Assembly: GCA_035765755.1 (NCBI GenBank) | Contig: DASTWW010000212.1 | Coordinates: forward strand, 32,718 to 96,717 | From: DASSKA01 sp035765755 | Lineage (GTDB): Bacteria > Actinomycetota > Actinomycetes > Propionibacteriales > Nocardioidaceae | Reading direction: 5' to 3' | DNA: 64,000 bases | Shown: piece by piece, positions 1 to 9,846 of the stretch | Numbering within the stretch: position 1 is the first letter of the stretch | Layout of the letters: each line of letters starts with the position of its first letter | The notes under the pieces: model-generated | What the model saw: the letters and a program-made list of their open reading frames with translations, nothing else | What the model was told of the DNA's origin: nothing | The model's database searches: none | Program-made: the position numbers and the translations under genes

Positions 1-11
1 GCGGCGCAACA

Positions 12-30
12 CTCACGTCCGGATCGTGAG
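12..30. terminator. Small inverted repeat downstream of the sugar dehydrogenase
   Basis: CTCACG (12-17) and CGTGAG (25-30) form perfect 6-bp arms around a 7-nt loop. They lie 22 bases past the stop of the minus-strand gene ending at 52. There is no T-run, so a terminator role is only a guess. Confidence 0.3.
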
Positions 31-51
31 ACCTGCGTCACACGACGTGCG

Positions 52-1164
52 TCAGAGCGCGACCCGGAAGATCCGGTCGTCCGCGGCAGCCGGGGAGCCT
101 CGCCCGTCCCGGTTGGACGTGCCGAACCACAGTGATCCGTCCGGCGCCGCCTTGACCATCCGCAGTCGGCCGAACCGCCCGGCGAAGAACCGGTGATGGC
201 GGTGCGGCTTGGCGAGGCCCACCGAGTACAGGCACTCGCCCTGCAGCGTGGCTAGCCAGGCCCGACCGCCCAGCACGGCCACCCCGCTGGGCGAGCAGCG
301 GTCGGTGGGCCACTGGGCGACCGGGTCGCGGTAGCCACCCGGACCGTCCCGCCCCTCGACGTACGGCCACCCGTAGTTGCCGCCGCGCACGATGCGGTTC
401 AGCTCGTCGTGCGCGCTCGACCCGAGCTCGCTGGCCCACAGCCGACCGGTGCGGTCGAAGGCGAGGCCCTCGACGTTGCGATGCCCGTAGCTCCACACCG
501 GGCTGCCGAACGGGTTGTCGGCGGGCACGGCCCCGATCGGGGTGACCCGCAGGATCTTGCCGCTCAGGGAGTGCTTGTCCTGGGCGAGGGAGGACTGTTC
601 GGCGTCGCCGGTGGAGATGTAGAGCATCCCGTCCGGCCCGAACGCGAGGCCGCCGCCGTTGTGGTCCACCGCGGTGCGGATGCCCTTGAGCACCAGCTGC
701 GGCCGGCCGAGAGCGCCGTTCGTGAAGGGCATCCGCACGACCCGGTTGTCGACGTGGGTGGTGTGGTAGGCGTACAGCCAGCTTCCGCGCAGCGCCAGCC
801 CGAGCAGCCCGCCCTCGCCGCCGAGCGGCTCCGTGCTCACCACGCCGGGCACCTCCCCGACCGGCCGATAGCCGCCGTGCGGGTGCACCAGGACGATCCG
901 CGCCCGGTCGCGCTCGGCGACCAGGGCACCGCCGCCGGGCAGGAACGCGATGCCCCAGGGCACCGCGAGCCCGTGGGCCAGGACGTCGGTGATGCGGGGC
1001 ACGCCAGCCGCCGGGCTCGCGGTGGAGCCGGGTCGGGCCGGCGATCCGGCGGTCGCGGGGGACCGGGTGGCGGGTGGGGCAGCCGAGCGGCCGGACGTGG
1101 TGCACCCCGCGGCAAGCGCGGCGGGAGCCGCGAGCGCGATGTGGAGCAGTCTACGTCGCTGCAC
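52..1164 (-). CDS. PQQ-dependent sugar dehydrogenase family lipoprotein
   Basis: A 370-aa protein of the soluble aldose/sorbosone dehydrogenase family, a beta-propeller that oxidises sugars using PQQ outside the membrane. The N-terminus is a lipoprotein signal (three arginines, a hydrophobic run, lipobox LAAGC with Cys21), so it should be anchored on the outer face of the membrane. Family blocks are visible: VPWGIAFLPGG, GEGGLLGLAL, DHNGGGLAFGPDG, RNVEGLAFD and GGNYGWPYVEG. The GTG start at 1164 follows GGAGGG at good spacing. It is divergent from purL across 138 bp. No PQQ biosynthesis gene is present in the window, and the actual sugar is unknown. Confidence 0.85.
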   Translation of the reverse strand: MQRRRLLHIALAAPAALAAGCTTSGRSAAPPATRSPATAGSPARPGSTASPAAGVPRITDVLAHGLAVPWGIAFLPGGGALVAERDRARIVLVHPHGGYRPVGEVPGVVSTEPLGGEGGLLGLALRGSWLYAYHTTHVDNRVVRMPFTNGALGRPQLVLKGIRTAVDHNGGGLAFGPDGMLYISTGDAEQSSLAQDKHSLSGKILRVTPIGAVPADNPFGSPVWSYGHRNVEGLAFDRTGRLWASELGSSAHDELNRIVRGGNYGWPYVEGRDGPGGYRDPVAQWPTDRCSPSGVAVLGGRAWLATLQGECLYSVGLAKPHRHHRFFAGRFGRLRMVKAAPDGSLWFGTSNRDGRGSPAAADDRIFRVAL

Positions 1165-1302
1165 CGGCCGTCCCTCCGTCGTACTCCTCGACGCTGCCCA
1201 CGCTCACACCCCGCGCCGGTCGCGGCAAGGGCCCGCCCTTGTAGATTTGGTTCGCCGCAACACTGCAGCACCTCACCCGTTCGACCCGGAAGCCACGACT
1301 CG

Positions 1303-3600
<2,298 letters not shown>

Positions 3601-3603
<3 letters not shown>

Positions 3604-3673
3604 TCCTGACCGACATCGGTGCGTCCACCGCGACGTATGGGTCGCGTTATCGACACGATGTCGGTAAAGATCA
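3601..3673. repeat. Single copy of a hairpin-forming intergenic repeat between convergent genes
   Basis: Outer arms TGATC-n3-ACCGACATCG (3601-3618) and CGATGTCGGT-n3-GATCA (3656-3673) pair, and an inner stem CGCGAC (3629-3634)/GTCGCG (3641-3646) closes a 6-nt loop. The palindrome includes the stop codons of both convergent genes, so it could act as a bidirectional terminator. Its reverse complement matches one unit plus the terminal partial unit of the tandem array at 9669-9820. Confidence 0.8.
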
Positions 3674-4981
3674 GCGGGCGCCGGACTGGAACTCGGCCCA
3701 GGTGTCCGAGGCGACCACGCCGGTGGCCGGCAGGCCGAGCGACTTCTGGTAGTCGCTGACGGCGGCAGTGGTGGCCCGGTCGAAGATGCCCGTGACGTCC
3801 AACCGGGCGCCGGTCGCCGCGTTGAGGGCGCGTTGCACCCGTCGTACGGCGTCGCTCGCCGACCCCTGCTTGAGCACCGGGGAGGATCCCGCCGACAGCA
3901 GCGCGGTCCAGGTGCTCGCCGTCATCGCCCCGGACACCCGCAGGTGCCGGCTGCGCTGGAACCCTCGGGTGGCGCGCACGGTCGGCCGGGTGAACCGGCC
4001 GGTGATCCGTCCGACGTCGAAGCCGTGCTGCCGGAGCAGACACTGCGCCGCCTTCACCTGACCGCTGCGGGCGCCGCGGGTCAGCAGGCGGTAGCGGGCG
4101 AAGTCGACCCGCACTCCGCAGGTACGACGCGGGGACGGGGCCACCGAGCCGCGTCCGACATCCATGAAGCTGCGATCGATCGACAGGGTCACCCCGCCGT
4201 ACGTCGCCGAGCGGTCCAGCCGGAACTGGTGGATGCGCCGGTGCGGTGCCCAGCTGGACGGACGCACCCAGCTGCGGCGGATCCAGGTGTCGGCGCGGCC
4301 GTTGTCCCAGGCGTACCAGACCTGGTCCGGCTCGACGTAGGCCGTGGGTGACACCTTGTCGGCGAAGTCGATGGACGCGATGGCCGCGGCGACGTTCGCG
4401 TAGACCCCCGAGACGAAGCCAAGCTGGTGCAACCGTCGGCTCCACGAGGACAGGAAGTTCAGCACCGACCGGCGGCAGTCGTCGCCGGCGAGCGGGTAGT
4501 CCTCCATGTCGTACCAGAGGGTGCTGCCCGCCGGGATACCGAGAGCGCGGGCGGCCTGGACGGCGTGGAATGCCTGGCGGCGCCCCTCTCGCCGGGCGGC
4601 CCGGTAGCCGCCTGCGGGCTCGGGGCTCACGACAGAGGCGTACTCCCGCTGCGCGCACGATGCCTGCGGACCCACCCAGATCGGCAGCACCCGCCACCCC
4701 CGACGCGACTGCCGGCGCACCCAGCCGGCGTCCAGGTAGGTCTGGTCCTTGCACTGCCTGTTGCTGCCGCCGATGTAGACACCGACACCCCAGAACGGCG
4801 ACCCGGTCCGCCAGGCGTCCATCTCCGCGTTCGACGGCGCGCAGCGGGTGTCGAACGCGACCCCGGTGAACGAGCCGGGCGTGGGTCGCGGCGCCGACAC
4901 GGCCGAGGAGGCCGGGGCGAGCGCGCCGAGCACGGCAAGGGTCAGCGCGCCCGCGAAGGCGCCCAGGGTACGACGGGACAC
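3671..4981 (-). CDS. Secreted DUF1906 (glycoside hydrolase-like) protein with two peptidoglycan-binding domains
   Basis: 436 aa. A Sec signal peptide (about residues 1-30, ending AVSAP) is followed by a DUF1906 domain (about 36-255), the TIM-barrel-like fold seen in Rv2525c-type cell-wall proteins, starting GVAFDTRCAPSNAEMDAW. Two peptidoglycan_binding_1 repeats follow (about 285-355 and 365-435), each with the QxxL-xxxG-xxxG pattern (for example QCLLRQHGFDVGRITGRF). The protein probably binds or trims the wall from outside. No catalytic activity can be asserted, since DUF1906 proteins are poorly characterised. It converges on purL, with the hairpin repeat between them. Confidence 0.85.
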   Translation of the reverse strand: MSRRTLGAFAGALTLAVLGALAPASSAVSAPRPTPGSFTGVAFDTRCAPSNAEMDAWRTGSPFWGVGVYIGGSNRQCKDQTYLDAGWVRRQSRRGWRVLPIWVGPQASCAQREYASVVSPEPAGGYRAARREGRRQAFHAVQAARALGIPAGSTLWYDMEDYPLAGDDCRRSVLNFLSSWSRRLHQLGFVSGVYANVAAAIASIDFADKVSPTAYVEPDQVWYAWDNGRADTWIRRSWVRPSSWAPHRRIHQFRLDRSATYGGVTLSIDRSFMDVGRGSVAPSPRRTCGVRVDFARYRLLTRGARSGQVKAAQCLLRQHGFDVGRITGRFTRPTVRATRGFQRSRHLRVSGAMTASTWTALLSAGSSPVLKQGSASDAVRRVQRALNAATGARLDVTGIFDRATTAAVSDYQKSLGLPATGVVASDTWAEFQSGAR

Positions 4982-4992
4982 GGGCGGTTACG

Positions 4993-6840
4993 TTACCGCC
5001 GAGTCCACAAGTTCGGCGACACCAGACGGACCCGGAGCACCTGCTCGCGCTCCCGCGCCTCCTGCTGGTCACGCTGCCGGGCGGCGAGCAGCTGGGTCAG
5101 CGACACGATGCCGATCACCTTGGTCGGGTCGTCGCGGTCCACGACCGGCATCCGGTTCACCTCGGCCTGCGACATCAGCTCGGCGACGTACCGCAGCGTC
5201 TGGTCGCCGTGCGTGACCGCCACCGGCTCGCGCATCAGCTCCTTGAGCGGTGTGGTGCCGTCGCCCTGACTGTTGGCCCGGAACAGGGACCGGCGGGTGA
5301 CCACGCCCTGCAGCTGACCGGGCGGGTCGACCACCGGGTACAGCCGCTGCCGCCAACCGGTGTCCACCTCCAGCGGCGAGCCGAGCGCCTCGACCGCCTC
5401 AGCGACGGTCAGGTCGGTCTCCAGCTCGAGCACGTCATCGGACATCACCTCGCTGGCGAACTGGATCTCCAGCGGGTCCACGTCGTACTCCCGGCTGAGG
5501 TGGTAGCCCCGCCGAGCGATCTTCTCGGTCAGCACCGACCGCTTGAGCAGCAGCACCGACAGCCCGAACGCGGTGGTGGCCCCGATGATCAGCGGCAGGA
5601 TCGCGTCGTACTGGTGGGTCAGCTCGATCGCGAAGACCACGCCGGTGAACGGCGAGCGCATCACCCCGCCGAGCACACCGGCCAGCGCGATCAGCGCCCA
5701 GAAGCCGGCGCCGACGTGCGGGAAAAACTGCGCCTCCAGCGCGCCGAGCGCGCCACCGATCATGAACATCGGCGCGAGCACGCCGCCGGAGGTGCCCGAG
5801 CCCAGCGACAGGGACCAGATCAGCGTCTTCACGATGAGCACGCCGGCGACCAGCCCGAGCCCGATCGAGCCGGTGAGCTCCATGTGGATGATGTTGTAGC
5901 CCACGCCGAGCGCCTGCGGCACGAACAGGCCGCCGATGCCGATGATCAGACCCCCGATGGCCGGCCACCACATCCAGTGGATCGGCAGCTTCCGGAACGC
6001 GTCCTCGGAGGCGTACACCAGTCCGGTCGCCAGGATGGCCAGCAGCCCGGAGATGAGTCCGGACACCACGCACAGCCCCATCGAGGTGGCGGTCAGGTGC
6101 AGCGCCGCGTGCGCGGGGAACAGCGGCCCGGTGCCGAGGATGGCGTGGCGGACGACGGTGGCCACGCAGACCGCCGCCGCGACCGGGACCAGCGACCGTG
6201 GCCGCCACTCGAAGAGCAGCAGCTCCACGGCGAGCACCAGCGCTGCGAGCGGGGTGTTGAAGGTGGCCGCCATGCCGGCCGTCGAACCGGCGACCAGCAG
6301 CGTCTTGCGCTCGTCGGCGGTCAGGTGCAGGAACTGTGCGAACAGCGAACCGAACGCGCCACCGGTCATGATGATCGGCCCCTCGGCACCGAACGGGCCG
6401 CCCGTCCCGATCGCGACGGCTGACGAGACCGGCTTGAGCACCGCGACCCGCGGCTGCACCTTGCTGCCGCCCATCAAGATCGCCTCGATGGCCTCCGGCA
6501 TCCCGTGGCCGCGGATCTTCTCCGAGCCGTAGCGCGCCATCAGCCCGATCACCAGACCACCCACGGTCGGGGCGACCAGGATCAGGAGCGGATTGTGGTG
6601 GACGGCTCCCGGAGCGACCAGGCTGGTGTCCACCCGCTGGTAGAACACTGCGTTGGTGATCAGGCCGATCAGCCTCAGCAGCGCCCAGGCGACGACCGCG
6701 CTCACCGCGCCGATCGGGATCGCCAGCGCGGTGATCAGCAGGACGCGGGAGGTCGTCGAGAAGTCGCCGAGGTGGCGGACGTCACGGGGAGGAACAGGTT
6801 GGGCAGGGGACACGTCAGTGGTTACCTTTGAGGGAAACAT
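4993..6840 (-). CDS. ClC-family chloride channel/antiporter with C-terminal CBS pair
   Basis: 615 aa. About ten membrane helices carry ClC signatures: GHGMPEA at the GSGIP position, FGAEGPIIMTGGAFGS with the gating-type Glu, and SGGVLAPMFMIGGALG. A cytosolic CBS pair follows (VMSDDVLELETD and VAELMSQAEVNRMPVVD). The frame extends to 6981, but that part overlaps the divergent marR-type gene and lacks homology. ATG 6840 sits 11 nt after a TAAAAT -10 hexamer on this strand, so I start there. It is only 27 bp from the MarR start and is therefore likely a MarR target. Channel versus Cl-/H+ exchanger is undecided. Confidence 0.88.
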   Translation of the reverse strand: MFPSKVTTDVSPAQPVPPRDVRHLGDFSTTSRVLLITALAIPIGAVSAVVAWALLRLIGLITNAVFYQRVDTSLVAPGAVHHNPLLILVAPTVGGLVIGLMARYGSEKIRGHGMPEAIEAILMGGSKVQPRVAVLKPVSSAVAIGTGGPFGAEGPIIMTGGAFGSLFAQFLHLTADERKTLLVAGSTAGMAATFNTPLAALVLAVELLLFEWRPRSLVPVAAAVCVATVVRHAILGTGPLFPAHAALHLTATSMGLCVVSGLISGLLAILATGLVYASEDAFRKLPIHWMWWPAIGGLIIGIGGLFVPQALGVGYNIIHMELTGSIGLGLVAGVLIVKTLIWSLSLGSGTSGGVLAPMFMIGGALGALEAQFFPHVGAGFWALIALAGVLGGVMRSPFTGVVFAIELTHQYDAILPLIIGATTAFGLSVLLLKRSVLTEKIARRGYHLSREYDVDPLEIQFASEVMSDDVLELETDLTVAEAVEALGSPLEVDTGWRQRLYPVVDPPGQLQGVVTRRSLFRANSQGDGTTPLKELMREPVAVTHGDQTLRYVAELMSQAEVNRMPVVDRDDPTKVIGIVSLTQLLAARQRDQQEAREREQVLRVRLVSPNLWTRR

Positions 6841-6867
6841 CGCAATACGACATTTTAGGGTTCCACC
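6841..6867. promoter_or_regulatory. Bidirectional promoter between ClC and MarR genes with overlapping -10 boxes
   Basis: On the plus strand TAGGGT (6856-6861) lies 6 nt before the MarR GTG. On the minus strand TAAAAT (6857-6852) lies 11 nt before the ClC ATG. The two hexamers overlap by two bases, so only one polymerase could open this site at a time. The 27-bp gap is AT-rich for this genome and would also hold any MarR operator. Confidence 0.55.
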
Positions 6868-7251
6868 GTGCCCAGCGACAAAGACTACGAGCACCTGCTC
6901 GCCTTCCGGACCCGGCTCCGGCGGTTCGACCAGTGGAGTCGGACCGCAGCGGAGGACCACGGTCTGACCCATGCACAACACCAGCTATTGCTGGCGATTC
7001 GCGGTTTCCTGGGGCCGCAGGGACCCACTATCGGAGACGTTGCCGAACTGCTGCTTGTGAAACACCACACAGTCAGCGAACTGGTGGACCGCACGCAGGT
7101 GACCGGGCTCATCGAGAGGGTCCGCGACACCGTCGACAACCGCCGGGTGCACCTGGTCCTGACCAAGAAGGGGCAGGACGTGCTGCGGCAGCTGACCGAC
7201 AAGCACCTCGAGGAGCTGCGCCGGCTGGCACCGCTGCTCGGCGAGCTGTGA
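6868..7251 (+). CDS. MarR-family transcriptional regulator
   Basis: 127 aa, a compact winged-helix regulator. The recognition segment is about residues 50-75 (TIGDVAELLLVKHHTVSELVDR), followed by the wing (DTVDNRRVHLVLTKKGQDVL). MarR proteins bind palindromes as dimers and usually repress a divergent neighbour and themselves, so the ClC gene 27 bp away is the obvious target. The GTG start at 6868 lies 6 nt after a -10-like TAGGGT, which suggests a leaderless transcript. The ligand is unknown. Confidence 0.85.
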   Translation: MPSDKDYEHLLAFRTRLRRFDQWSRTAAEDHGLTHAQHQLLLAIRGFLGPQGPTIGDVAELLLVKHHTVSELVDRTQVTGLIERVRDTVDNRRVHLVLTKKGQDVLRQLTDKHLEELRRLAPLLGEL

Positions 7252-7316
7252 GCGTGCCACGCGTCAGAGCCGTCGCTTGTGGCCGGCCAGCACGCTGAAG
7301 GGTCGGCGCCGCCCGC

Positions 7317-7322
7317 GATAAT
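7317..7322 (+). promoter_or_regulatory. -10 element (GATAAT) of a leaderless gene
   Basis: GATAAT ends 7 nt before ATG 7330. This would place transcription start at or next to the start codon and decides for 7330 over the in-frame ATG at 7321, which overlaps the hexamer. Confidence 0.5.
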
Positions 7323-7329
7323 GGGCGCC

Positions 7330-7689
7330 ATGCCGGTCCGCCTCCGCCCCGCCGATCCCGCCCTCGTGGCGCAGGCCGTCGACCGGTTCCGGGAAGGCGA
7401 GGCGAGCGACGAGGACCTGCGACTGCTCACCAGGCACCTGCTCGCGCTGCTGGTGAGACGGGCCCCGGGTGGGGCGCTCGAGGTCCGGGTGCCGCCGTAC
7501 GCCGTCGCGCAGTGCGTCGAAGGCACCCGGCACACCCGGGGCACCCCGCCGGCCGTCGTGGAGATGGATCCGTCCACCTGGGTCGGGCTCGCGCTCGGCG
7601 ACCTGGCCTGGGACGAGGCCGAGCGGGGTGGCCGGCTCATCGCGTCCGGGGAGCGCTCCGACTTCAGCGCGCTGCTGCCACTGCTGTAG
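7330..7689 (+). CDS. Sterol carrier-family (SCP2-like) small protein
   Basis: 119 aa. It matches the short actinobacterial 'sterol carrier family protein' commonly found beside purine genes: a hydrophobic segment (LLTRHLLALLVRRAPGGALEVRVPPYAVAQC) followed by PPAVVEMDPSTWVGLALGDLAWDEAERGGRLIASGERSDFSALLPLL. The last part resembles the end of the SCP2 fold, whose members bind lipids. A role in purine metabolism is not established; the link is only positional (purF and purM lie 2-4 kb downstream). The start rests on the upstream -10 box. Confidence 0.7.
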   Translation: MPVRLRPADPALVAQAVDRFREGEASDEDLRLLTRHLLALLVRRAPGGALEVRVPPYAVAQCVEGTRHTRGTPPAVVEMDPSTWVGLALGDLAWDEAERGGRLIASGERSDFSALLPLL

Positions 7690-7696
7690 CAGCGTG

Positions 7697-7890
7697 CTAC
7701 CCCTCGGCGCACAGCTCCTCGGTTGCGGCAGGCTCCGCCGTCAGCGCAGCGGCTTCGGCCTGCCAGACCGCGGGCCGCGGCACGCTTCGCACCGTCCGGC
7801 TCAGGGTGACCACCAGCGCCGCAACGGCGGTCAGCGCGCCCATGGCGGCGACCGCTGCGGGCCCTCCCACGGCAGCCATCAGCGCTCCCG
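7697..7890 (-). pseudogene. 3' remnant of an MFS transporter
   Basis: On the minus strand the frame encodes a final transmembrane-helix pattern (ALMAAVGGPAAVAAMGALTA and on) and a charged tail ending in TAG at 7697, which looks like the last helix and tail of an MFS exporter. Nothing of the preceding eleven helices exists: N-terminal to about residue 27 the frame turns into low-complexity Arg/Ser and overlaps the opposite remnant. I read it as a truncated gene end; a small one-helix membrane protein is the alternative. Confidence 0.45.
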
Positions 7891-8282
7891 AGGAGGCGCG
7901 GGACCGGCGGGACCGGGTGTGGCGGGCCACCTCTCCGGACGGCCTACGGCTCAGCCTGGACCAGCTCAAAAAACAGCCCGGCGGACGGGCCGCGGTCTCG
8001 GTGTGGCAGCGCCAGGCCAGCGCCTGGGCCCATCAGCTCGTCGACCAGGCCCACTACGGCGAACGCCAGAAGGACACCGAGGTGGTGATCGAGGAGACCT
8101 CGCTGCGGCTGACCAAGGACCAGGCCATGAAGCTGTCCGAGGAGCTCGACCAGGTGCTCAAGACGTGGAGGAGGACTGTCGAGCCTGCCGAGGGGGCGCG
8201 CACCTACAGCCTCTACCTGATGCTCCAGCCCTACCCCGACGTCCGCTCCGAAGGTGACGACGGCGCCGACGAGCCGGCCTGA
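7889..8282 (+). pseudogene. 3' remnant of a winged-helix (ArsR-like) regulator
   Basis: From about 7889 the plus strand reads EEARDRRDRVWRAT..., resembling the wing and C-terminal dimerisation part of actinobacterial ArsR/HTH regulators, and continues through QASAWAHQLVDQAHYGERQ, LTKDQAMKLSEELDQVLKTW and TYSLYLMLQPYPDV to TGA at 8282. No DNA-binding N-terminus and no convincing start are present; upstream the frame is the shadow of the sterol-carrier gene. With the MFS remnant it looks like the product of one deletion that removed the 5' halves of a divergent regulator/exporter pair. Confidence 0.5.
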
Positions 8283-8291
8283 GGCGGGCGG

Positions 8292-8297
8292 CATAAT
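8292..8297 (+). promoter_or_regulatory. -10 element (CATAAT) of a leaderless gene
   Basis: CATAAT ends 7 nt before ATG 8305 and no Shine-Dalgarno sequence is present, which fits a transcript beginning at the start codon of the M20 dipeptidase. Confidence 0.5.
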
Positions 8298-8304
8298 CGC
8301 GGCC

Positions 8305-9666
8305 ATGACTGACGCGCCCGCCCGCAAGTCCACCGACCAGCTCCGTGCCGCCTTGCAGAAGGTGCTGCCGTCGGTGCGCGCCGACCTCGAGAGGCTCGTG
8401 CGCATCCCGTCGGTGAGCGCCGACCCGGCCCGGGCCGAGGACGTACGCCGCTCGGCGGACCTGACCGCAGAACTGTTCCGCAACGAGGGCTTCGACGACG
8501 TGCGCATCCTCTCCAGCGCCGGCGGCGGTCCCGCCGTGGTGGCCCGGAAGCCCGCGTCGGAGGGCGCGCCCACCGTGCTGCTGTACGCCCACCACGACGT
8601 GCAGCCGGTCGGCGACCTGGACGCGTGGGACAGCGACCCGTTCGAGCCGACCGAGCGCGGTGACCGGCTCTACGGACGCGGCGCCGCCGACGACAAGGCC
8701 GGCATCGCCGCGCACCTGGCCGCAATCCGCAGCCACGCCGGCGACCTGCCGGTGGGCGTGACGGTGCTCGTCGAGGGCGAGGAGGAGCTCGGCTCCCCGA
8801 CCCTCGCGCCGTTCCTGGCCGAGCACCAGGACCTGCTGGCCGCCGACGTGATCGTGATCGCCGACTCCGGGAACTGGGACATCGGCATCCCCGCGCTGAC
8901 CACCACACTGCGCGGCAATGTGGACGTGTTCGTCGAGGTGGCCACCCTCGACCACGGCGTGCACTCGGGCATGTGGGGCGGCCTGGTGCCGGACGCGATG
9001 ATGGTGCTGGTCCGGCTGCTGGCCACCCTGCACGACGACCAGGGCAACGTCGCCGTCGAGGGCCTGGTCTCCGGCCCGGCGGCGGACCTGGACTACCCCG
9101 AAGACCGGATCCGCGCCGAGTCCTCGGTGCTCGGCGGCGTCGAGCTGATCGGCTCTGGGTCGTACGTCGAGCGGCTCTGGACGAAGCCCTCGATCTCGAT
9201 CATCGGCCTGGACACCACCCGCACCGCCGAGGCCAGCAACACGCTGATCCCCAAGGCGAAGGCCAAGGTCTCCCTGCGGCTGGCACCCGGCGACCACGCC
9301 GAGTCGGCCATCGAGAAGCTGATCTCGCACCTGGAGTCGCACGTCCCCTGGGGCGCGCGCATCACCATCACCAAAGGTCGCGAGAGCGGAGAGCCCGGCG
9401 TCATCGACGCCGAGGGTCCGGTGTACGACGTGGCGCGGGCCGCGTTCAAGGAGGCCTGGGACGGCACCGACCCGGTCGACATGGGAGTCGGCGGGTCGAT
9501 CCCGTTCATCGCGGCCTTCCAGGGCGCATTCCCCGACGCCGCCGTACTCGTCACCGGTGTCGAGGACCCCGACACGCGCGCCCACGGCGCCAACGAGGGA
9601 CTGCACCTCGCCGAGTTCGAACGGGTCTGCCTCGCCGAGGCGCTGCTGCTCAACAACCTCGCCTGA
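8305..9666 (+). CDS. M20-family dipeptidase
   Basis: 453 aa, a cytosolic zinc peptidase of the M20 family (carnosinase/DapE-like dipeptidases). Metal and catalytic blocks are visible: LYAHHDVQPVG (His-x-Asp), GRGAADDKAGIAAH, the general base in VEGEEELGS, a metal-ligand Asp in IADSGNWD, and the late His in TRAHGANEGLHL. The dimerisation insert lies between about residues 200 and 320. ATG 8305 is chosen because homology starts there and a -10 box sits 7 nt upstream. It is followed by the repeat array and purF. The dipeptide substrate is not predictable. Confidence 0.9.
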   Translation: MTDAPARKSTDQLRAALQKVLPSVRADLERLVRIPSVSADPARAEDVRRSADLTAELFRNEGFDDVRILSSAGGGPAVVARKPASEGAPTVLLYAHHDVQPVGDLDAWDSDPFEPTERGDRLYGRGAADDKAGIAAHLAAIRSHAGDLPVGVTVLVEGEEELGSPTLAPFLAEHQDLLAADVIVIADSGNWDIGIPALTTTLRGNVDVFVEVATLDHGVHSGMWGGLVPDAMMVLVRLLATLHDDQGNVAVEGLVSGPAADLDYPEDRIRAESSVLGGVELIGSGSYVERLWTKPSISIIGLDTTRTAEASNTLIPKAKAKVSLRLAPGDHAESAIEKLISHLESHVPWGARITITKGRESGEPGVIDAEGPVYDVARAAFKEAWDGTDPVDMGVGGSIPFIAAFQGAFPDAAVLVTGVEDPDTRAHGANEGLHLAEFERVCLAEALLLNNLA

Positions 9667-9668
9667 CG

Positions 9669-9820
9669 TACCAATATCGTGTCGATATCGCGACCTATGC
9701 GTCGCGGTAGGCGTACCGACATCGTGTCGATATCGCGACCTATGCGTCGCGGTTGACGTACCGACATCGTGTCGATAACGCGACCTATGCGTCGCGGTAG
9801 GCGTACCGACATCGGTGCAG
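9669..9820 (+). repeat. Tandem array of a 45-bp hairpin repeat (three units plus terminal partial unit)
   Basis: Units span 9669-9713, 9714-9758 and 9759-9803, each beginning TACC(G/A)A(C/T)ATCGTGTCGATA, with a partial fourth (9804-9820) ending ATCGGTGCAG. Every unit contains CGCGAC-CTATGC-GTCGCG, a 6-bp stem with 6-nt loop. Differences between units are a few substitutions only. The array fills the dipeptidase-purF gap and ends 14 nt before the purF -10 box. It is the same element as the single inverted copy at 3601-3673. Confidence 0.9.
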
Positions 9821-9834
9821 AACGGGCGGACCCC

Positions 9835-9840
9835 TACACT
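9835..9840 (+). promoter_or_regulatory. -10 element (TACACT) of purF
   Basis: TACACT ends 6 nt before GTG 9847, implying a leaderless purF mRNA. The -35 region would fall in the terminal part of the 45-bp repeat array, so the repeat and promoter are physically joined. Confidence 0.55.
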
Positions 9841-9846
9841 GAGGTA

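Noticed and set aside
409..1302. 298-codon upstream extension of the purL frame
   Set aside because: It is antisense to the sugar dehydrogenase gene, Gly/Arg/Pro-rich, and PurL homology begins right after GTG 1303.
9669..9820. Possible CRISPR array
   Set aside because: Units are directly abutting without spacers, carry internal hairpins, and no cas gene is present.
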